NCBI GenBank assembly: GCA_017560125.1
Contig: JAFYOS010000016.1
Coordinates: forward strand, 1 to 64,000
DNA: 64,000 bases
Source: Bacteroidaceae bacterium
GTDB lineage: Bacteria > Bacteroidota > Bacteroidia > Bacteroidales > Bacteroidaceae
Direction of reading: 5' to 3'
Shown: positions 9,639-20,917 of the stretch, one piece after another
How the letters are laid out: each line of letters starts with the position of its first letter
Numbering within the stretch: the first letter of the stretch is position 1
Translations under genes and position numbers: made by a program
The notes under the pieces: model-generated
Database searches by the model: none
Told to the model about the DNA's origin: nothing
The model's input: the letters and a program-made list of their open reading frames with translations, nothing else

Positions 9639-10478
9639 TTATATGGTTGCACGTACCATTCGGTCGTTGTCGGCAAAATCCTTGCGTAGCTCTATGTTTT
9701 TGTAGCCGAGCTGCGAGAGCATTTCGCAGACCTCCGCCCCATGTTCGCGGTTTATTTCGAAGTATAGCTTGCCGCTGGCGGTAAGCATCTGTTTTGCTTT
9801 TTCCGCTATCGTCCGATAGAAGAGCAGCGGATCGTTGTCGGGGACGAAGAGCGCAAGCGATGGTTCCCATTGCAGCACATTGCTCTCCATCTGCTCTTTT
9901 TCTATCTCCTTGATATATGGCGGGTTGCTCACGATGACGTCGAACGTGTCGCTGCTCTGCGGGGTGTATGCGAGGATGTCGTGCTGTTCGAATTTTATTT
10001 CTGTTGCGTTGTTCTTGCTGTTATCGGCGGCTGTGGCGAGTGCCTCGGCCGATATGTCCCATGCGCTTACATCGCTCTGCGGTAGCTGCTTTGCCAATGC
10101 GATGGCTATGCAGCCGCTACCTGTGCCGATGTCGAGTATGCGGCATTTTGTGTGGCGGTTTTCCTGTGCTATCCAGCGTACCAGTTCGCCTGTTTCGGGA
10201 CGGGGGATCAGCACCGAGGGGTTGACGCCGATGATGGAATCGCAGAATTCGGTGCTGCCTGTGATGTATTGGATGGGCTCGTTGTGGAGCAGGCGCTCTA
10301 TGGCTGTGTCGAGCAGCTGCGCCTTTTCTGTTGTGAGGGTTACGTCGTCGCGCAGGAACAGTGTGGTGTTGTCTATCTGCAATAGGTCTGTGGCGACGAT
10401 GCGTATAAACGCGTCAATCTCGCCGGGACTGTATTGGCCGGCGAGTTTTTCGCGTATTTTTCTGGTGATTTGTCGCAT
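9639..10478 (-). CDS. prmC: Peptide chain release factor N5-glutamine methyltransferase
   Basis: 279 residues from the ATG at 10478, product starting MRQITRKI. The frame stays open far upstream (to 10952), but that extension lies over the HAD gene and has no family similarity. Motifs: IPRPETGE at 91-98, SAM-binding DIGTGSG at 116-122, catalytic NPPY at 185-188. PrmC methylates the GGQ glutamine of RF1/RF2. It starts 5 bp after the HAD gene and is the last gene of the valS-prmC run. Confidence 0.95.
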   Translation of the reverse strand: MRQITRKIREKLAGQYSPGEIDAFIRIVATDLLQIDNTTLFLRDDVTLTTEKAQLLDTAIERLLHNEPIQYITGSTEFCDSIIGVNPSVLIPRPETGELVRWIAQENRHTKCRILDIGTGSGCIAIALAKQLPQSDVSAWDISAEALATAADNSKNNATEIKFEQHDILAYTPQSSDTFDVIVSNPPYIKEIEKEQMESNVLQWEPSLALFVPDNDPLLFYRTIAEKAKQMLTASGKLYFEINREHGAEVCEMLSQLGYKNIELRKDFADNDRMVRATI

Positions 10479-10483
10479 GCTCG

Positions 10484-11227
10484 TTACCTGTTGGCTGTGA
10501 GTGCTTCGAATAGATTGTCCCACTCCTGTGCCAGTGCAGGCATCGAGGGGAATACGTGTGAGGCTCCTGCGTTGTAAAGGATTTCCTCTTGCAACGGGCC
10601 TGTGTTTACGGCTATTGTAAACAGGTTTGCTGCAACGCCGGCCTGTACGCCAAGTGGCGCGTTCTCCACCACAATGGCTTCGTGGGGTGCGAATCCGCCG
10701 CGCTCCAACGCCAGCAGATAGGGGTCGGGGTGGGGCTTGCCGCGCTTCACATTGAAGCTTGTTATTATGTGGTTGGGGGCAAAAAGACCGGGAAATTTCT
10801 CCTCTATGCGTTCGAGCAGGGTGGGGGTGCCCGAGCCTGTCACTATCATGGGTGTGAGGCCGCACTCCTTTACCTTGTTCACCACTTCGATGGCTCCCGG
10901 CATGCGGGGCGTTTCGGGATAGGTGGCATAGAGGTCGCATTTTGCTTTGCACAGGCGGTCAATCTCCTCCTGTGTGGGCATGGTGCCGAACTGGGCAAGG
11001 CTGGCTGTTGTGATGGTGCTGCTGCCCGTGCGGCCTTCGTTCATATATACATCGGTGGGGGTGAAATTGTATCCAGCTTCCTGCATCACCTGTGACCAGG
11101 CGCTTGCGTGGTAGGGCATGGAGTCGAACAGCACTCCGTCCATGTCGAATAAAACAGCACGCAACTGCAAGGCGGGTAGGCCTTGCAGTTGCAGATAGCT
11201 GTCTATTTTATCTCTGTATTCAGACAT
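10484..11227 (-). CDS. HAD family hydrolase (beta-phosphoglucomutase-like)
   Basis: 247 residues. DxD nucleophile motif FDMDGVLFDS with Asp28 and Asp30, a helical cap inserted after it, the TGSG motif for phosphate binding, KRGKPHPDP with the catalytic Lys, and VENAPLGVQAG carrying the acidic residue for Mg. This is a subfamily I HAD phosphatase or phosphoglucomutase. About 22 residues precede the first strand, slightly longer than usual. It sits between pgi (15 bp) and prmC (5 bp) in the same operon; the substrate may be a sugar phosphate, by context only. Confidence 0.88.
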   Translation of the reverse strand: MSEYRDKIDSYLQLQGLPALQLRAVLFDMDGVLFDSMPYHASAWSQVMQEAGYNFTPTDVYMNEGRTGSSTITTASLAQFGTMPTQEEIDRLCKAKCDLYATYPETPRMPGAIEVVNKVKECGLTPMIVTGSGTPTLLERIEEKFPGLFAPNHIITSFNVKRGKPHPDPYLLALERGGFAPHEAIVVENAPLGVQAGVAANLFTIAVNTGPLQEEILYNAGASHVFPSMPALAQEWDNLFEALTANR

Positions 11228-11242
11228 AAAATTATGCTCTTA

Positions 11243-12586
11243 TTAGAGGCGTGCGCGGATTGCCTTGCTCTCCTCCTCGTAGCCGGGTTTGTCGAGCAAT
11301 GCGAACATGTTCTTCTTGTATGCCTCAACGCCGGGCTGGTTGAAGGGGTTAACGCCGAGAACGTAACCGCTGATACCGCAACCAATCTCGAAGAAGTAGA
11401 TGAGCTGACCGAGGTAGTACTCGTTGAGCTTGGGAATAGAGATGCGGATGTTGGGTACACCACCGTCAACGTGAGCAAGCTGTGTGCCGAGCTCGGCCAT
11501 CTTGTTCACCTCGTCAACGTGCTTGCCAGCGAGGAAATTAAGACCGTCAAGGTTCTCCTCGTCCGAGGGAACTGTGATTGAGCTGTTGGGCTCCTCGATA
11601 GAGAGAACTGTTTCGAAGATGGTGCGCTCGCCCTCCTGAATCCACTGGCCCATTGAGTGGAGGTCGGTTGTGAAATCTACCGATGCGGGGAAGATACCCT
11701 TGTTCTCCTTACCCTCAGACTCGCCGTAGAGCTGCTTCCACCACTCTGATGTGAAGTGGAGCTTGGGCTGGTAGTTTACGAGAATCTCAATCTTTTTGCC
11801 TGCTGCATAGAGAGCGTTACGTGTTGCTGCATACATTGCTGCAATGTTCTCTGTGAAGGGAACAGTGGGAGCTGTTGCTTTCTCCATGTCCTGTGCACCG
11901 TTTACAAGTGCCTCGATGTCGAAGCCTGCGATGGCGATGGGGAGAAGACCTACGGGTGTGAGTACCGAGAAGCGGCCACCTACGTTGTCGGGGATGATGA
12001 AGCTCTTGTAACCCTCTTTGTTCGCTGTGATGCGTGCTGCACCCTTAACAGCGTCGGTGATGGCTACGATTACCTTGCTTGCCATCTCCTTGCCACGCTG
12101 GTCCTCGCACTGCTTCTTGAGCAGACGGAATGCAAGCGCTGTCTCGGTTGTTGTACCCGATTTAGAGATGTTGATTACACCGAATTTCTTGTCCTTAAGG
12201 AACTCGGTGAGCTCGCTCAAGTAGTCCTCGCTGATGTTGTGACCTGCGAAGATTACTGTGGGGTTCTTCTTGTCGCCGATGAAGGCTGCGAAGTTGTTGC
12301 TGAGTGCCTCGATGATGGCGCGTGCGCCGAGGTAGCTACCGCCGATACCTGCTACTACTACCACTTCGCAGTTCTCGCGCAATACCTGTGCTGTTGCCTT
12401 AATCTCCTCGATGAACTCTTTTGTTATTGATGAGGGAAGGTGCAACCAACCGAGGAAGTCGTTTCCGGGGGCTGTACCCTCTTCCAATGCTTTCTGTGCT
12501 TCTGCTACTTTGCTCTCGTATGCGAGGATTGTCTCCTCTGATACAAAGCCTTTTACCTTGTCGATGTTTAATGCAATATTTTTCAT
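11243..12586 (-). CDS. pgi: Glucose-6-phosphate isomerase
   Basis: 447 residues, the short bacterial/archaeal-type length. Sugar-phosphate motifs GGSYLGARA (82-90) and SKSGTTTET (141-149), and the family signature [15 protein letters not shown]. It interconverts glucose-6-phosphate and fructose-6-phosphate in the cytoplasm. It follows gpsA by 22 bp and precedes the HAD gene by 15 bp. Confidence 0.97.
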   Translation of the reverse strand: MKNIALNIDKVKGFVSEETILAYESKVAEAQKALEEGTAPGNDFLGWLHLPSSITKEFIEEIKATAQVLRENCEVVVVAGIGGSYLGARAIIEALSNNFAAFIGDKKNPTVIFAGHNISEDYLSELTEFLKDKKFGVINISKSGTTTETALAFRLLKKQCEDQRGKEMASKVIVAITDAVKGAARITANKEGYKSFIIPDNVGGRFSVLTPVGLLPIAIAGFDIEALVNGAQDMEKATAPTVPFTENIAAMYAATRNALYAAGKKIEILVNYQPKLHFTSEWWKQLYGESEGKENKGIFPASVDFTTDLHSMGQWIQEGERTIFETVLSIEEPNSSITVPSDEENLDGLNFLAGKHVDEVNKMAELGTQLAHVDGGVPNIRISIPKLNEYYLGQLIYFFEIGCGISGYVLGVNPFNQPGVEAYKKNMFALLDKPGYEEESKAIRARL

Positions 12587-12608
12587 TTTTCTATAAAATA
12601 TATGTTTC

Positions 12609-13607
12609 TTATTTGAATGAATCTGTCAACAACTTGATCTCTATGACGGGTGATATGCCCTCGTAGAGTATGTTGTAAACGGCGTCGATGATGGGGGTGT
12701 TTATGCGGTAGTGCTTGTTTATCTCCTTGATGCACTTGGCGCCATAGTAACCTTCGGCAATCATTTCCATTTCTATCTGTGCGCTCTTCACCGAGTAGCC
12801 TTTTCCTATCATCGTACCGAATATGCGGTTGCGGCTGAAGTTCGAGTAACCGGTTACGAGCAGGTCGCCCAGATATACCGAGTCGTTGATGGTGCGGTTG
12901 ATGGGGTGCACCACGTTTATGAAACGGTTCATCTCGATTACGGCGTTCGACATGAGCACTGCCTGGAAGTTGTCGCCATATTTCAGACCGCCGCAGATGC
13001 CGGCTGCGATGGCGTAGATGTTCTTGAGCACCGAACCGAACTCGATACCTACGACGTCCTCGCTCACCGAGGTCTTGATGAAGTTGTTGGCGAGCTTGGC
13101 GGCAAACTGTGTTGCGTGCTCAATGTTGCTGCAACCTACTGTAAGGTATGAAAGACGCTCCAATGCTACCTCCTCGGCGTGGCAGGGGCCTGCCATTACC
13201 GACAGATTGTCGTAGGGTACCTTATACACGCGGTGGAAGTATTCCGATATGATGAGGTTCTCGTCGGGTACGATACCCTTGATTGCGTTTACGATGAACT
13301 TGTCGCGTATGTCCTCTTTGAGCTTTTTCAAGTGGCTCTTGATGTAGGGCGAGGGTGTTACGAAGACCAGTATGTCCGATTCGCGTGCAACCTTGTTGAT
13401 GTCCGACGAAAAATTTATACGGCTTGTGTCGAAGCGCACCGATGACAGGTAGGCCGGGTTGTGTCCCAAGCGTTTGAAGTCCTCGATACGGTCGTCGCGA
13501 CGTATGTACCAGTTGATTTTTTCTACGTTACTAAGGAGTATCTTGGCTATGGCTGTTGCCCAGCTGCCACCTCCCATTATCGCAACGGTTGCATTGGTTA
13601 AATCCAT
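12609..13607 (-). CDS. gpsA: Glycerol-3-phosphate dehydrogenase [NAD(P)+]
   Basis: 332 residues. Rossmann motif GGGSWATA at 12-19, then [14 protein letters not shown] and the catalytic-Lys segment [13 protein letters not shown] of the GpsA family. It reduces dihydroxyacetone phosphate to sn-glycerol-3-phosphate, the backbone of membrane phospholipids. Between lysS (26 bp) and pgi (22 bp), same strand. Confidence 0.96.
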   Translation of the reverse strand: MDLTNATVAIMGGGSWATAIAKILLSNVEKINWYIRRDDRIEDFKRLGHNPAYLSSVRFDTSRINFSSDINKVARESDILVFVTPSPYIKSHLKKLKEDIRDKFIVNAIKGIVPDENLIISEYFHRVYKVPYDNLSVMAGPCHAEEVALERLSYLTVGCSNIEHATQFAAKLANNFIKTSVSEDVVGIEFGSVLKNIYAIAAGICGGLKYGDNFQAVLMSNAVIEMNRFINVVHPINRTINDSVYLGDLLVTGYSNFSRNRIFGTMIGKGYSVKSAQIEMEMIAEGYYGAKCIKEINKHYRINTPIIDAVYNILYEGISPVIEIKLLTDSFK

Positions 13608-13633
13608 AGTTAAGCTTTTTATTAGTGTTATGT

Positions 13634-15361
13634 TTATGCCAATTTGTTAATCCACTCTGTTACGTCGTTCACCGAGGGGGTGGTGTAACCGAGCTTGTAT
13701 TTCTTGTTGATGCCGCCAATCTCCTGCTGTATCTTCTGAGCGTTGCCGTCCTTCAGGTCAGACACGAGGTTGTAGCCGGCTTTCTGCAATACGGGTACCC
13801 ACTCTTCGGGGATGCCAATTGCGGCGAATGCCGATACGGGATCTTTGGGGATTTTCTTTTCGGGGCGCATCTGGGGGAAGAAAAGTACCTCCTGGATGGC
13901 TACCTGACCTGTCATGAGCATAGCAAGACGGTCCATACCGATACCCATTCCCGATGTGGGGGGCATACCATACTCCAACGCGCGTACGAAGTCCTGATCG
14001 ATGAACATTGCTTCGTCGTCGCCCTTCTCGCTCAGGCGCAACTGCTCCTGGAAGCGCTCTGCCTGGTCGATGGGGTCGTTAAGCTCGCTGTATGCGTTGC
14101 AAAGCTCCTTGCCGTTGACCATGAGCTCGAAACGCTCTGTGAGCTCGGGGTTCTCGCGGTGGCGTTTGCACAAGGGTGACATCTCGATGGGGTAGTCGGT
14201 GATGAATGTGGGCTGTATGTAGTTGCCCTCGCAGAACTCGCCGAATATCTCGTCGATGAGCTTGCCTTTACCCATTGTCTCGTCAACCTCCATTTTCAGT
14301 TTCTTGCAGATAGCGAAGATTTCCTCCTCGCTCTTGCCGTTGAGGTCGTAGCCGGTGAATTCCTTGATGGCCTCGAGCATGGGCACGCGACGGAAGGGTG
14401 CCTTGAAGCTGATGACATTGTCGCCCACCTTCACCTCTGTGGTGCCGTTTACATCGAGGGCGATTTTCTCGAGCATCTGCTCGGTGAAGTTCATCATCCA
14501 GTTGTAGTCCTTGTAGGCTACGTATATCTCCATGCAGGTGAACTCGGGGTTGTGTGTGCGGTCCATACCTTCGTTGCGGAAGTTCTTAGAGAACTCGTAA
14601 ACACCTTCGAAACCACCCACGATGAGTCTTTTCAGGTAGAGCTCGTTGGCGATGCGCAGGTAGAAGGGTATGTCGAGCGCGTTATGGTGTGTGATGAAGG
14701 GGCGTGCTGCCGCTCCACCGGGGATTGACTGAAGTACGGGGGTTTCTACCTCCATGTAGCCTTTCGAATTGAAGAATTCGCGCATTGAATTGTATATCTT
14801 GTTGCGCTTGATGAATATCTCCTTAACATCGTCGTTTACAACCAAATCGACGTAGCGCTGGCGGTAACGCAATTCGGGGTCTTCGAATTTGTCGTATGCC
14901 ACGCCGTCTTTGTACTTAACGATGGGCAGGGGACGTATGCTCTTCGAGAGCACTGTGAGCTCCTTGGCATGTACGGTGATTTCGCCTGTCTGTGTGCGGA
15001 ATACAAAACCTTTGATACCAACGAAATCGCCGATGTCGAGAAGGCGTTTGAATATTACATTGTATCCATCCTTGTTGTCGCCGGGGCAGATGTCGTCGCG
15101 TGTGATATATACCTGTACGCGGCCTTTTGAGTCCTGCAATTCGATGAATGATGCCTTACCCATTACGCGGCGGCTCATCATACGGCCTGCAATGCACACC
15201 TCTCTGGGCTCGTCCTCGTCCTTGAAGTCGGCAACGATGTCTGTCGAGAAGGCGTTGGTGGGGTATTCGGCTGCGGGATAGGGCTCTATGCCCATGTTAC
15301 GCAATTCGTTCAGTGATTCGCGACGGAATATCTCCTGTTCGCTAAGTTCCAATATATTCAT
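13634..15361 (-). CDS. lysS: Lysyl-tRNA synthetase, class II, with C-terminal extension
   Basis: 575 residues. OB-fold anticodon-binding domain in the first ~150 residues, then the class II core with motif 2 ([14 protein letters not shown]) and motif 3 ([11 protein letters not shown]). The usual enzyme ends soon after motif 3 at ~505 residues; here about 72 residues (504-575) follow, predicted helical and ending [12 protein letters not shown]. Similar tails occur in Bacteroidetes LysRS; their role is not established to my knowledge. It sits 21 bp after the UDP-glucuronate decarboxylase gene. Confidence 0.96.
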   Translation of the reverse strand: MNILELSEQEIFRRESLNELRNMGIEPYPAAEYPTNAFSTDIVADFKDEDEPREVCIAGRMMSRRVMGKASFIELQDSKGRVQVYITRDDICPGDNKDGYNVIFKRLLDIGDFVGIKGFVFRTQTGEITVHAKELTVLSKSIRPLPIVKYKDGVAYDKFEDPELRYRQRYVDLVVNDDVKEIFIKRNKIYNSMREFFNSKGYMEVETPVLQSIPGGAAARPFITHHNALDIPFYLRIANELYLKRLIVGGFEGVYEFSKNFRNEGMDRTHNPEFTCMEIYVAYKDYNWMMNFTEQMLEKIALDVNGTTEVKVGDNVISFKAPFRRVPMLEAIKEFTGYDLNGKSEEEIFAICKKLKMEVDETMGKGKLIDEIFGEFCEGNYIQPTFITDYPIEMSPLCKRHRENPELTERFELMVNGKELCNAYSELNDPIDQAERFQEQLRLSEKGDDEAMFIDQDFVRALEYGMPPTSGMGIGMDRLAMLMTGQVAIQEVLFFPQMRPEKKIPKDPVSAFAAIGIPEEWVPVLQKAGYNLVSDLKDGNAQKIQQEIGGINKKYKLGYTTPSVNDVTEWINKLA

Positions 15362-15382
15362 TTTTGTATGTGTTTATCTCGT

Positions 15383-16318
15383 TTATACTATTTTCTTGAA
15401 ATACTCTATTGTGCGCTGCAATCCTTCGGCCAGCTGTATGTTGGGCTGCCATCCGCTGAGCTCGCGGCGTGCGACGCTGATGTCGGGCTTGCGCTGACGG
15501 GGGTCGTCCTGGGGCAGTGGCTGGAAGATTATCTTCGACCTTGAACCAGTGAGCTCTATTACCTTTTCGGCAAGTTCGAGCATGGTGAATTCGCCGGGGT
15601 TTCCTATGTTCACGGGGCCGGTGAATTGGTCGTCGGTGTGCATCATTCTTATCATGCCTTCTACAAGGTCATCGACATACTGGAAACTGCGTGTCTGCTT
15701 GCCGTCGCCATATATTGTGATGTCCTTGCCTTGCAGTGCCTGTACGATGAAGTTCGACACGACGCGACCGTCGTTCATGCTCATGCGCGGGCCGTATGTA
15801 TTGAATATACGTACTATCTTTATGCGTACGTTGTTCTGCCTGTGATAGTCCATGAAGAGGGTTTCGGCACAGCGCTTGCCCTCGTCGTAACACGAGCGTA
15901 TGCCTATGGGGTTTACGTTGCCCCAGTAGCTCTCCACCTGTGGGTGGATTGTGGGGTCGCCATAGACCTCGCTTGTCGATGCTTGCAGAATCTTGGCACG
16001 TACCTGCTTGGCCAGTCCGAGCATGTTCATTGAGCCTATCACGCAGGTCTGTATGGTCTTCACTGCGTCGTACTGATAGTGTACGGGCGATGCAGGACAT
16101 GCAAGGTTGTATATCTCATCAACCTCGGCTGTGTAGGGCTTGGTGATGTCGTGACGTACAAGCTCGAAGTGATCGTTGCCTATCAGGTGGCGTATGTTGT
16201 CTTTACTGCCTGTAAAGTAGTTGTCGAGGCATATTACATCGTTGCCTTCGTTCAGAAGACGTTCGCACAGATGCGATCCGATGAAGCCTGCTCCTCCTGT
16301 TACAAGTATTCGTCTCAT
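15383..16318 (-). CDS. UDP-glucuronate decarboxylase (UXS-like SDR)
   Basis: 311 residues. NAD-binding GGAGFIGS at 8-15; active-site Tyr144 and Lys148 (SCYDEGKR); Thr/Ser in ASTSEVYG; the pattern [12 protein letters not shown] is characteristic of UDP-xylose synthase. It converts UDP-glucuronate to UDP-xylose for surface polysaccharide synthesis. Next best reading: a related dTDP-glucose 4,6-dehydratase, but the ACPASP segment favours UXS. Four bp separate it from the upstream coiled-coil gene. Confidence 0.88.
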   Translation of the reverse strand: MRRILVTGGAGFIGSHLCERLLNEGNDVICLDNYFTGSKDNIRHLIGNDHFELVRHDITKPYTAEVDEIYNLACPASPVHYQYDAVKTIQTCVIGSMNMLGLAKQVRAKILQASTSEVYGDPTIHPQVESYWGNVNPIGIRSCYDEGKRCAETLFMDYHRQNNVRIKIVRIFNTYGPRMSMNDGRVVSNFIVQALQGKDITIYGDGKQTRSFQYVDDLVEGMIRMMHTDDQFTGPVNIGNPGEFTMLELAEKVIELTGSRSKIIFQPLPQDDPRQRKPDISVARRELSGWQPNIQLAEGLQRTIEYFKKIV

Positions 16319-16322
16319 TGTT

Positions 16323-17207
16323 CTATTTCTTTATAGTGAAACTGTTTGAGCCTATCATGTTGCCGTCGGCAAAGATATATACTTTGTATGTGCCGGCTTG
16401 CAGGAACTCCTCTATATCCCAATATACGTTCACCTTCTGCTCCTCGCCGTTGTACTCTATGTATTTCTTTATAGAGTATTTAAGGCTCTGGTTTTCGTAT
16501 GCGAAGGTGTCGCCGGCGCTTTTTGCAAGCACCTCTTCGTCGGGCTTGAGTATGCGCACGTATATGGTCTTTTCACCGGTTTGTGTGGTGATGTTCTTTG
16601 CGATGGTGAAACCAATGGCAAATTTCTTGGCGTCTTTTATCTTCTTGGCCTCTTTACCGTTTTTCTTCAGAGGGGTGAAGGTGATACCAATGGCATCGAG
16701 CTGCGAGGCGAGGTTTACCTTTTTGGTGAGGTTCTCTTTCTCCTCGGTTATTTTGTTTATGGTGCGCGATGCTTCGCTGTAACGTGCTTTTACTCGTTTG
16801 TTCTCTTTCTGCAGCTCTTCGTTCACGCGGTTCAGTGAGTCAATCTGTACGACGTAGCTGCGTAGCACGGCGCGTACGGTTTTGAGCTCCTTCTTCAGGC
16901 GTGTAATTTCGGCTGCATCGGTTGCTTTGGTCTGTCGCAACTCCTCGAGCAACTGCTGTGTCTTCAGTTTCTCTTGCTCGAGCTTGTCCTGCAACGAGTC
17001 GTTGGTGATGCGTATCTGCAATTCGTCGTACTGTGTGGCGAAGCTCGAATATTCGTTCTCGAGCTCCTCTTTTTCGAGTGCGAAAAGCTCCTGCATCTCT
17101 ACGTTCTGCTTGCGGCTGTCCATGAGCATTACGCCCATGATGATGGCTGCAATCAGCAGTAGCGCCGAAATTGAAATGAAGGTTATTTTCTGTTTGTCCA
17201 ATGTCAT
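16323..17207 (-). CDS. Inner-membrane-anchored coiled-coil protein, function unknown
   Basis: 294 residues. One N-terminal membrane helix (about 9-30), a long charged heptad-rich coiled coil (about 35-165, rich in E/K/L/Q), then a ~110-residue domain that looks beta-rich and ends TFTIKK. Topology suggests a bitopic protein with the coiled coil outside the cytoplasm. I do not recognise a named family. It lies 13 bp after valS and 4 bp before the decarboxylase, so it belongs to the housekeeping run. Confidence 0.75.
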   Translation of the reverse strand: MTLDKQKITFISISALLLIAAIIMGVMLMDSRKQNVEMQELFALEKEELENEYSSFATQYDELQIRITNDSLQDKLEQEKLKTQQLLEELRQTKATDAAEITRLKKELKTVRAVLRSYVVQIDSLNRVNEELQKENKRVKARYSEASRTINKITEEKENLTKKVNLASQLDAIGITFTPLKKNGKEAKKIKDAKKFAIGFTIAKNITTQTGEKTIYVRILKPDEEVLAKSAGDTFAYENQSLKYSIKKYIEYNGEEQKVNVYWDIEEFLQAGTYKVYIFADGNMIGSNSFTIKK

Positions 17208-17220
17208 TTTCTATAACTGT

Positions 17221-19971
17221 TTAGTTCGACAATTTCTGGATGTTTTCCTTGAGCATTGCAATCTTCTCGTTTGCGTCGGACTGCTTTTTCTTCTCGGCTG
17301 CAATGATGTTTTCGGGTGCTTTGCCTACGAAATTGGTGTTGCTCAGCTTGGCCTCTACCTTCTTGAGGAAGCCTTCGAGGTATGTGAGCTCTTCCTGAAG
17401 CTTTGCAATCTCGGCATCCTTGTCGATGAGGTCGCCCAAGGGTACTGCATACTCGGTGGTGCCTACGCGGAACGATGTTGCTGCGCTGTCGGCTGTTGCC
17501 ACATAGTCTATCGACGACAGTTCGGCCATCTTGGCAAGTACGCTCTCCAAGCCCTTGACGGGTGCTTCGCCTACAATCTGCAATGCGAGCGGTGTGCGGG
17601 GCGAAATGCTCTTCTGTGTGCGTATTGCTCTGATGTTGGTGATAATCTCTTTTACTGCTTCTATCTTGGCTGTGAGCTCGGCGTCGTAGGGTGTGCACAG
17701 GTCGGCGATGCTCTGTGTCATGAGGCTCTCCCCCTCGTTGCGCTCGTAGAGCGACTGCCACAGCTCCTCGGTGATGAAGGGCATGAAGGGGTGCAACAGA
17801 CGCAACAGGTCGTTGAAGAAGCCGAGTGTGGCCTCGTAGGTTGCCTGGTCGATGGGTGAACCGTATGCGGGTTTTACCATTTCGAGATACCATGCCGAGA
17901 ACTCGTCCCAGAAGAGGGTATATACGCTCATCAGTGCTTCGCTGATGCGGTATTTGCCAAAGAGGTCTTCAATCTCGGCTGCCTTCTGCGAAAGCACTGC
18001 CTTGAACCAGTCGATGGCTATTGCCGAGCTTTCGGGTTGTGCTGTTTCGGCGCTTACTGCCCAGCCTTTTACCAAGCGGAAGGCGTTCCATATCTTGTTG
18101 CAGAAGTTACGTCCCTGCTCGCACAGCGATTCATCGAAGAGGATGTCGTTTCCGGCGGGTGCTGAAAGCATGATACCCATGCGCACGCCGTCGGCACCGT
18201 ACTGCGCTATCAATTCCAGCGGATCGGGGCTGTTGCCGAGCGATTTGCTCATCTTGCGGCCCAGCTTGTCGCGTACGATTCCGGTGAAATATACGTTGCG
18301 GAAGGGCATGTCGCCTTTGTACTCGTAGCCGGCCATAATCATGCGGGCTACCCAGAAGAAGATGATATCCGGGCCTGTTACAAGGTCGCATGTGGGGTAG
18401 TAGTACTCAATCTCCTTGTTGCCGGGGTTGCGTATGCCGTCGAACAACGAGATGGGCCACAACCACGAGCTGAACCATGTGTCGAGTGCGTCCTCGTCCT
18501 GTGTCAACTGGTCGGCTGTGATGTTCTCGTAGCCCTCAATCTTGCTTGCGAGCTCCACTGCCTTCTCGATGCTTTCGGCCACCACGAAGCGCTCCTCTGC
18601 GCCTTCGGCTGTGGGCAGGAAGTAGGCGGGTATGCGATGGCCCCACCATAGCTGGCGGCTGATGCACCAATCCTGTATGTTCTCGAGCCAGTTTTTGTAT
18701 GTTGTCTTGTATTTTGCGGGATAGAATTTCAGCTGATCCTCCATTACGGGGGGGAGTGCAATGTCGGCAAAGTGCTGCATGCTCAGGAACCACTGCATGC
18801 AGAGGCGGGGCTCTACTGCGGTGTCGGCGTTACGCTCGCTATATCCAACCTTGTTTACATAGTCCTCGACCTTCTCGAGCAGACCTGCTGCCTCGAGGTC
18901 TTTTACAATCTGCTTGCGCACATCCATGCGATCCATGCCTACGTACATGCCGGCTGCCTCGCTCAGTGTACCGTCGGGGTTGAAAATGTCTATGGTCTCA
19001 AGGTTGTGCTTCTTGCCAAGCATGTAGTCGTTGGTGTCGTGAGCAGGTGTTACCTTCAGACAGCCTGTACCGAATTCAATCTCCACATAGCGGTCTTCCA
19101 CAACGGGGATTGAGCGACCTACGAGGGGTACGATGACATTCTTGCCCTTGAGCCAGCTGTTCTTGGGGTCTTTGGGGTTGATGCACATTGCTGTGTCGCC
19201 CATGATGGTCTCGGGGCGGGTGGTTGCAACCACTGCATAGCGGCGACCATCGGCGTCGCAGTGGAGTATCTGGTGCTTCACTGTGGGGTCGAACGGTGCG
19301 TCGGGTGTGAGTGTAACTGCGTCGCTCTCCTGTCCGTCGGTGCTGCCGGCGGGTTCATCTACATAGTATTTAAGGTAGTAGAGCTTGCTCTTTTCCTCTT
19401 TATATATAACCTCCTCGTTACTGAGGGCTGTCTGTGCCTTGGGATCCCAGTTTACCATACGAAGGCCGCGGTATATGAGGCCTTTGTTATAGAGGTCGCA
19501 GAATACCTTGATAACGCTTTCGCTACGTACCTCGTCCATTGTGAACGATGTGCGCTCCCAGTCGCATGATGCGCCAAGCTTGCGCAACTGCTTCAGGATG
19601 ATGCCGCCGTGCTCGTCGGTCCATGCCCATGCGTGCTTCAGGAACTCCTCGCGTGTGAGATCGCTCTTCTTGATGCCTTGCTCGGCGAGCTTCTTCACAA
19701 CCTTGGCCTCTGTGGCGATTGATGCGTGGTCGGTTCCGGGCACCCAGCATGCGTTCTTGCCCATCATGCGTGCATGACGTACAAGAATGTCCTGTATGGT
19801 GTTGTTGAGCATATGTCCCATATGCAGCACTCCGGTAACATTGGGCGGAGGAATAACTATAGTGTAGGGTTCTCTATCATCGGGCTCGGAATGAAACAGA
19901 TTGTGCTTCATCCAATATTCATACCATTTTTCCTCAACCTCTGCGGGGATATATGTACTTGCTAAACTCAT
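17221..19971 (-). CDS. valS: Valyl-tRNA synthetase
   Basis: 916 residues. Class I signatures HMGH (50-53, in [14 protein letters not shown]) and KMSKS (573-577); [15 protein letters not shown] and the editing-domain TTRPET are typical of ValRS; the C-terminal ~65 residues form the tRNA-binding coiled coil seen in bacterial ValRS. It heads the run of eight same-strand genes down to prmC. Confidence 0.98.
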   Translation of the reverse strand: MSLASTYIPAEVEEKWYEYWMKHNLFHSEPDDREPYTIVIPPPNVTGVLHMGHMLNNTIQDILVRHARMMGKNACWVPGTDHASIATEAKVVKKLAEQGIKKSDLTREEFLKHAWAWTDEHGGIILKQLRKLGASCDWERTSFTMDEVRSESVIKVFCDLYNKGLIYRGLRMVNWDPKAQTALSNEEVIYKEEKSKLYYLKYYVDEPAGSTDGQESDAVTLTPDAPFDPTVKHQILHCDADGRRYAVVATTRPETIMGDTAMCINPKDPKNSWLKGKNVIVPLVGRSIPVVEDRYVEIEFGTGCLKVTPAHDTNDYMLGKKHNLETIDIFNPDGTLSEAAGMYVGMDRMDVRKQIVKDLEAAGLLEKVEDYVNKVGYSERNADTAVEPRLCMQWFLSMQHFADIALPPVMEDQLKFYPAKYKTTYKNWLENIQDWCISRQLWWGHRIPAYFLPTAEGAEERFVVAESIEKAVELASKIEGYENITADQLTQDEDALDTWFSSWLWPISLFDGIRNPGNKEIEYYYPTCDLVTGPDIIFFWVARMIMAGYEYKGDMPFRNVYFTGIVRDKLGRKMSKSLGNSPDPLELIAQYGADGVRMGIMLSAPAGNDILFDESLCEQGRNFCNKIWNAFRLVKGWAVSAETAQPESSAIAIDWFKAVLSQKAAEIEDLFGKYRISEALMSVYTLFWDEFSAWYLEMVKPAYGSPIDQATYEATLGFFNDLLRLLHPFMPFITEELWQSLYERNEGESLMTQSIADLCTPYDAELTAKIEAVKEIITNIRAIRTQKSISPRTPLALQIVGEAPVKGLESVLAKMAELSSIDYVATADSAATSFRVGTTEYAVPLGDLIDKDAEIAKLQEELTYLEGFLKKVEAKLSNTNFVGKAPENIIAAEKKKQSDANEKIAMLKENIQKLSN

Positions 19972-20011
19972 GGAAATATATTTTTATTGGCAATTTACTA
20001 AAAATTATCTG

Positions 20012-20019
20012 CAAAGGTA
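20012..20019 (-). promoter_or_regulatory. Putative -7 element for valS
   Basis: TACCTTTG on the minus strand, perfect TAnnTTTG, 41 bp before the valS ATG. No clear -33 TTTG at the expected distance. Confidence 0.45.
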
Positions 20020-20039
20020 ATCTATATTATTAAAATAAT

Positions 20040-20047
20040 TACATTTG
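20040..20047 (+). promoter_or_regulatory. Putative -7 element for mazG
   Basis: TACATTTG, perfect TAnnTTTG, 20 bp before the mazG ATG in the divergent valS/mazG intergenic region. The surrounding AT-rich sequence shows no clear -33 box. Confidence 0.45.
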
Positions 20048-20067
20048 CAACCGAAAAAATAAGATAT

Positions 20068-20853
20068 ATGCATAGCAGAAGTGAAATTTTAGAGGCTTTC
20101 AGCCGCTTTCTCGACGTTCTGGACGAGTTGCGCGAGAAGTGTCCGTGGGACAGAAAACAGACAAACGAGTCGTTGCGCCCTAATACCATCGAAGAGGTGT
20201 ATGAGCTTTCCGAGGCTTTGGTGAACGACGATACGCAAGATATATGCAAGGAGCTTGGCGATGTGGCACTACACGTTGCTTTCTATGCCAAGATAGCATC
20301 GGAGAAGAATCAGTTCGATATGAAGGATGTCTTCGACCGTCTTTGCGAGAAACTGATATATCGCCATCCCCATGTGTTCGGCTCCACTCAGGCCGAAACG
20401 GCCGGCGAGGTGTGCAAGAACTGGGAGCAGTTGAAACTGAAGGAGAAGGGCGGAAACAAGAGCCTTTTGAGTGGTGTTCCCGTTACATTGCCATCGCTCA
20501 TAAAAGCCTATCGCATGCAGGAGAAGGCTGCCAACGTGGGCTTCGACTGGGAGAAGAAAGAGGATGTGTGGGACAAGGTTTCCGAGGAGATGCAGGAGCT
20601 GCGCGTGGAGCTTGAGCGTGGCGACAAGGATGCTTCCGAGGCCGAATTCGGCGATTTTGTATTCAGTCTTGTGAATGCCGCACGCCTGTACAATATAAAT
20701 CCCGACACCGCATTGGAATTGACCAATAAAAAATTTTACAGCCGTTTTTCCTATGTGGAGCAGCGTGCAAAGGAGCAGGGCAAGGAACTTCGCGATATGA
20801 CCCTTGGCGAAATGGACGAGTATTGGAATGAGGCTAAGCGCGCCGAGCGTTAA
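20068..20853 (+). CDS. mazG: Nucleoside triphosphate pyrophosphohydrolase
   Basis: 261 residues with two MazG-like all-alpha domains. The first has CPWDRKQTNESL and the metal-binding EEVYELSEAL segment; the second has KAANVGFDW and EEMQEL. Hydrolyses (d)NTPs to the monophosphate and pyrophosphate, as house-cleaning or in stress control. Divergent from valS; a strong bidirectional terminator follows. Confidence 0.95.
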   Translation: MHSRSEILEAFSRFLDVLDELREKCPWDRKQTNESLRPNTIEEVYELSEALVNDDTQDICKELGDVALHVAFYAKIASEKNQFDMKDVFDRLCEKLIYRHPHVFGSTQAETAGEVCKNWEQLKLKEKGGNKSLLSGVPVTLPSLIKAYRMQEKAANVGFDWEKKEDVWDKVSEEMQELRVELERGDKDASEAEFGDFVFSLVNAARLYNINPDTALELTNKKFYSRFSYVEQRAKEQGKELRDMTLGEMDEYWNEAKRAER

Positions 20854-20876
20854 TGTCCGTTGCAATAGAGCGAATT

Positions 20877-20917
20877 ATAAATGAAAAGAGCACCATTATG
20901 GTGCTCTTTTCATTTAT
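20877..20917. terminator. Bidirectional intrinsic terminator (mazG / TlpA-like gene)
   Basis: Perfect 19-bp inverted repeat (arms 20877-20895 and 20899-20917, 3-nt loop) with A-rich and T-rich outer ends, so it has a terminator form on both strands. It sits between convergent genes. Confidence 0.9.

Noticed and set aside
10479-10952. N-terminal extension of the prmC frame
   Set aside because: It lies wholly over the HAD gene, has a shadow-like Arg/His/Pro-rich composition, and the product from 10478 already has the full family length.
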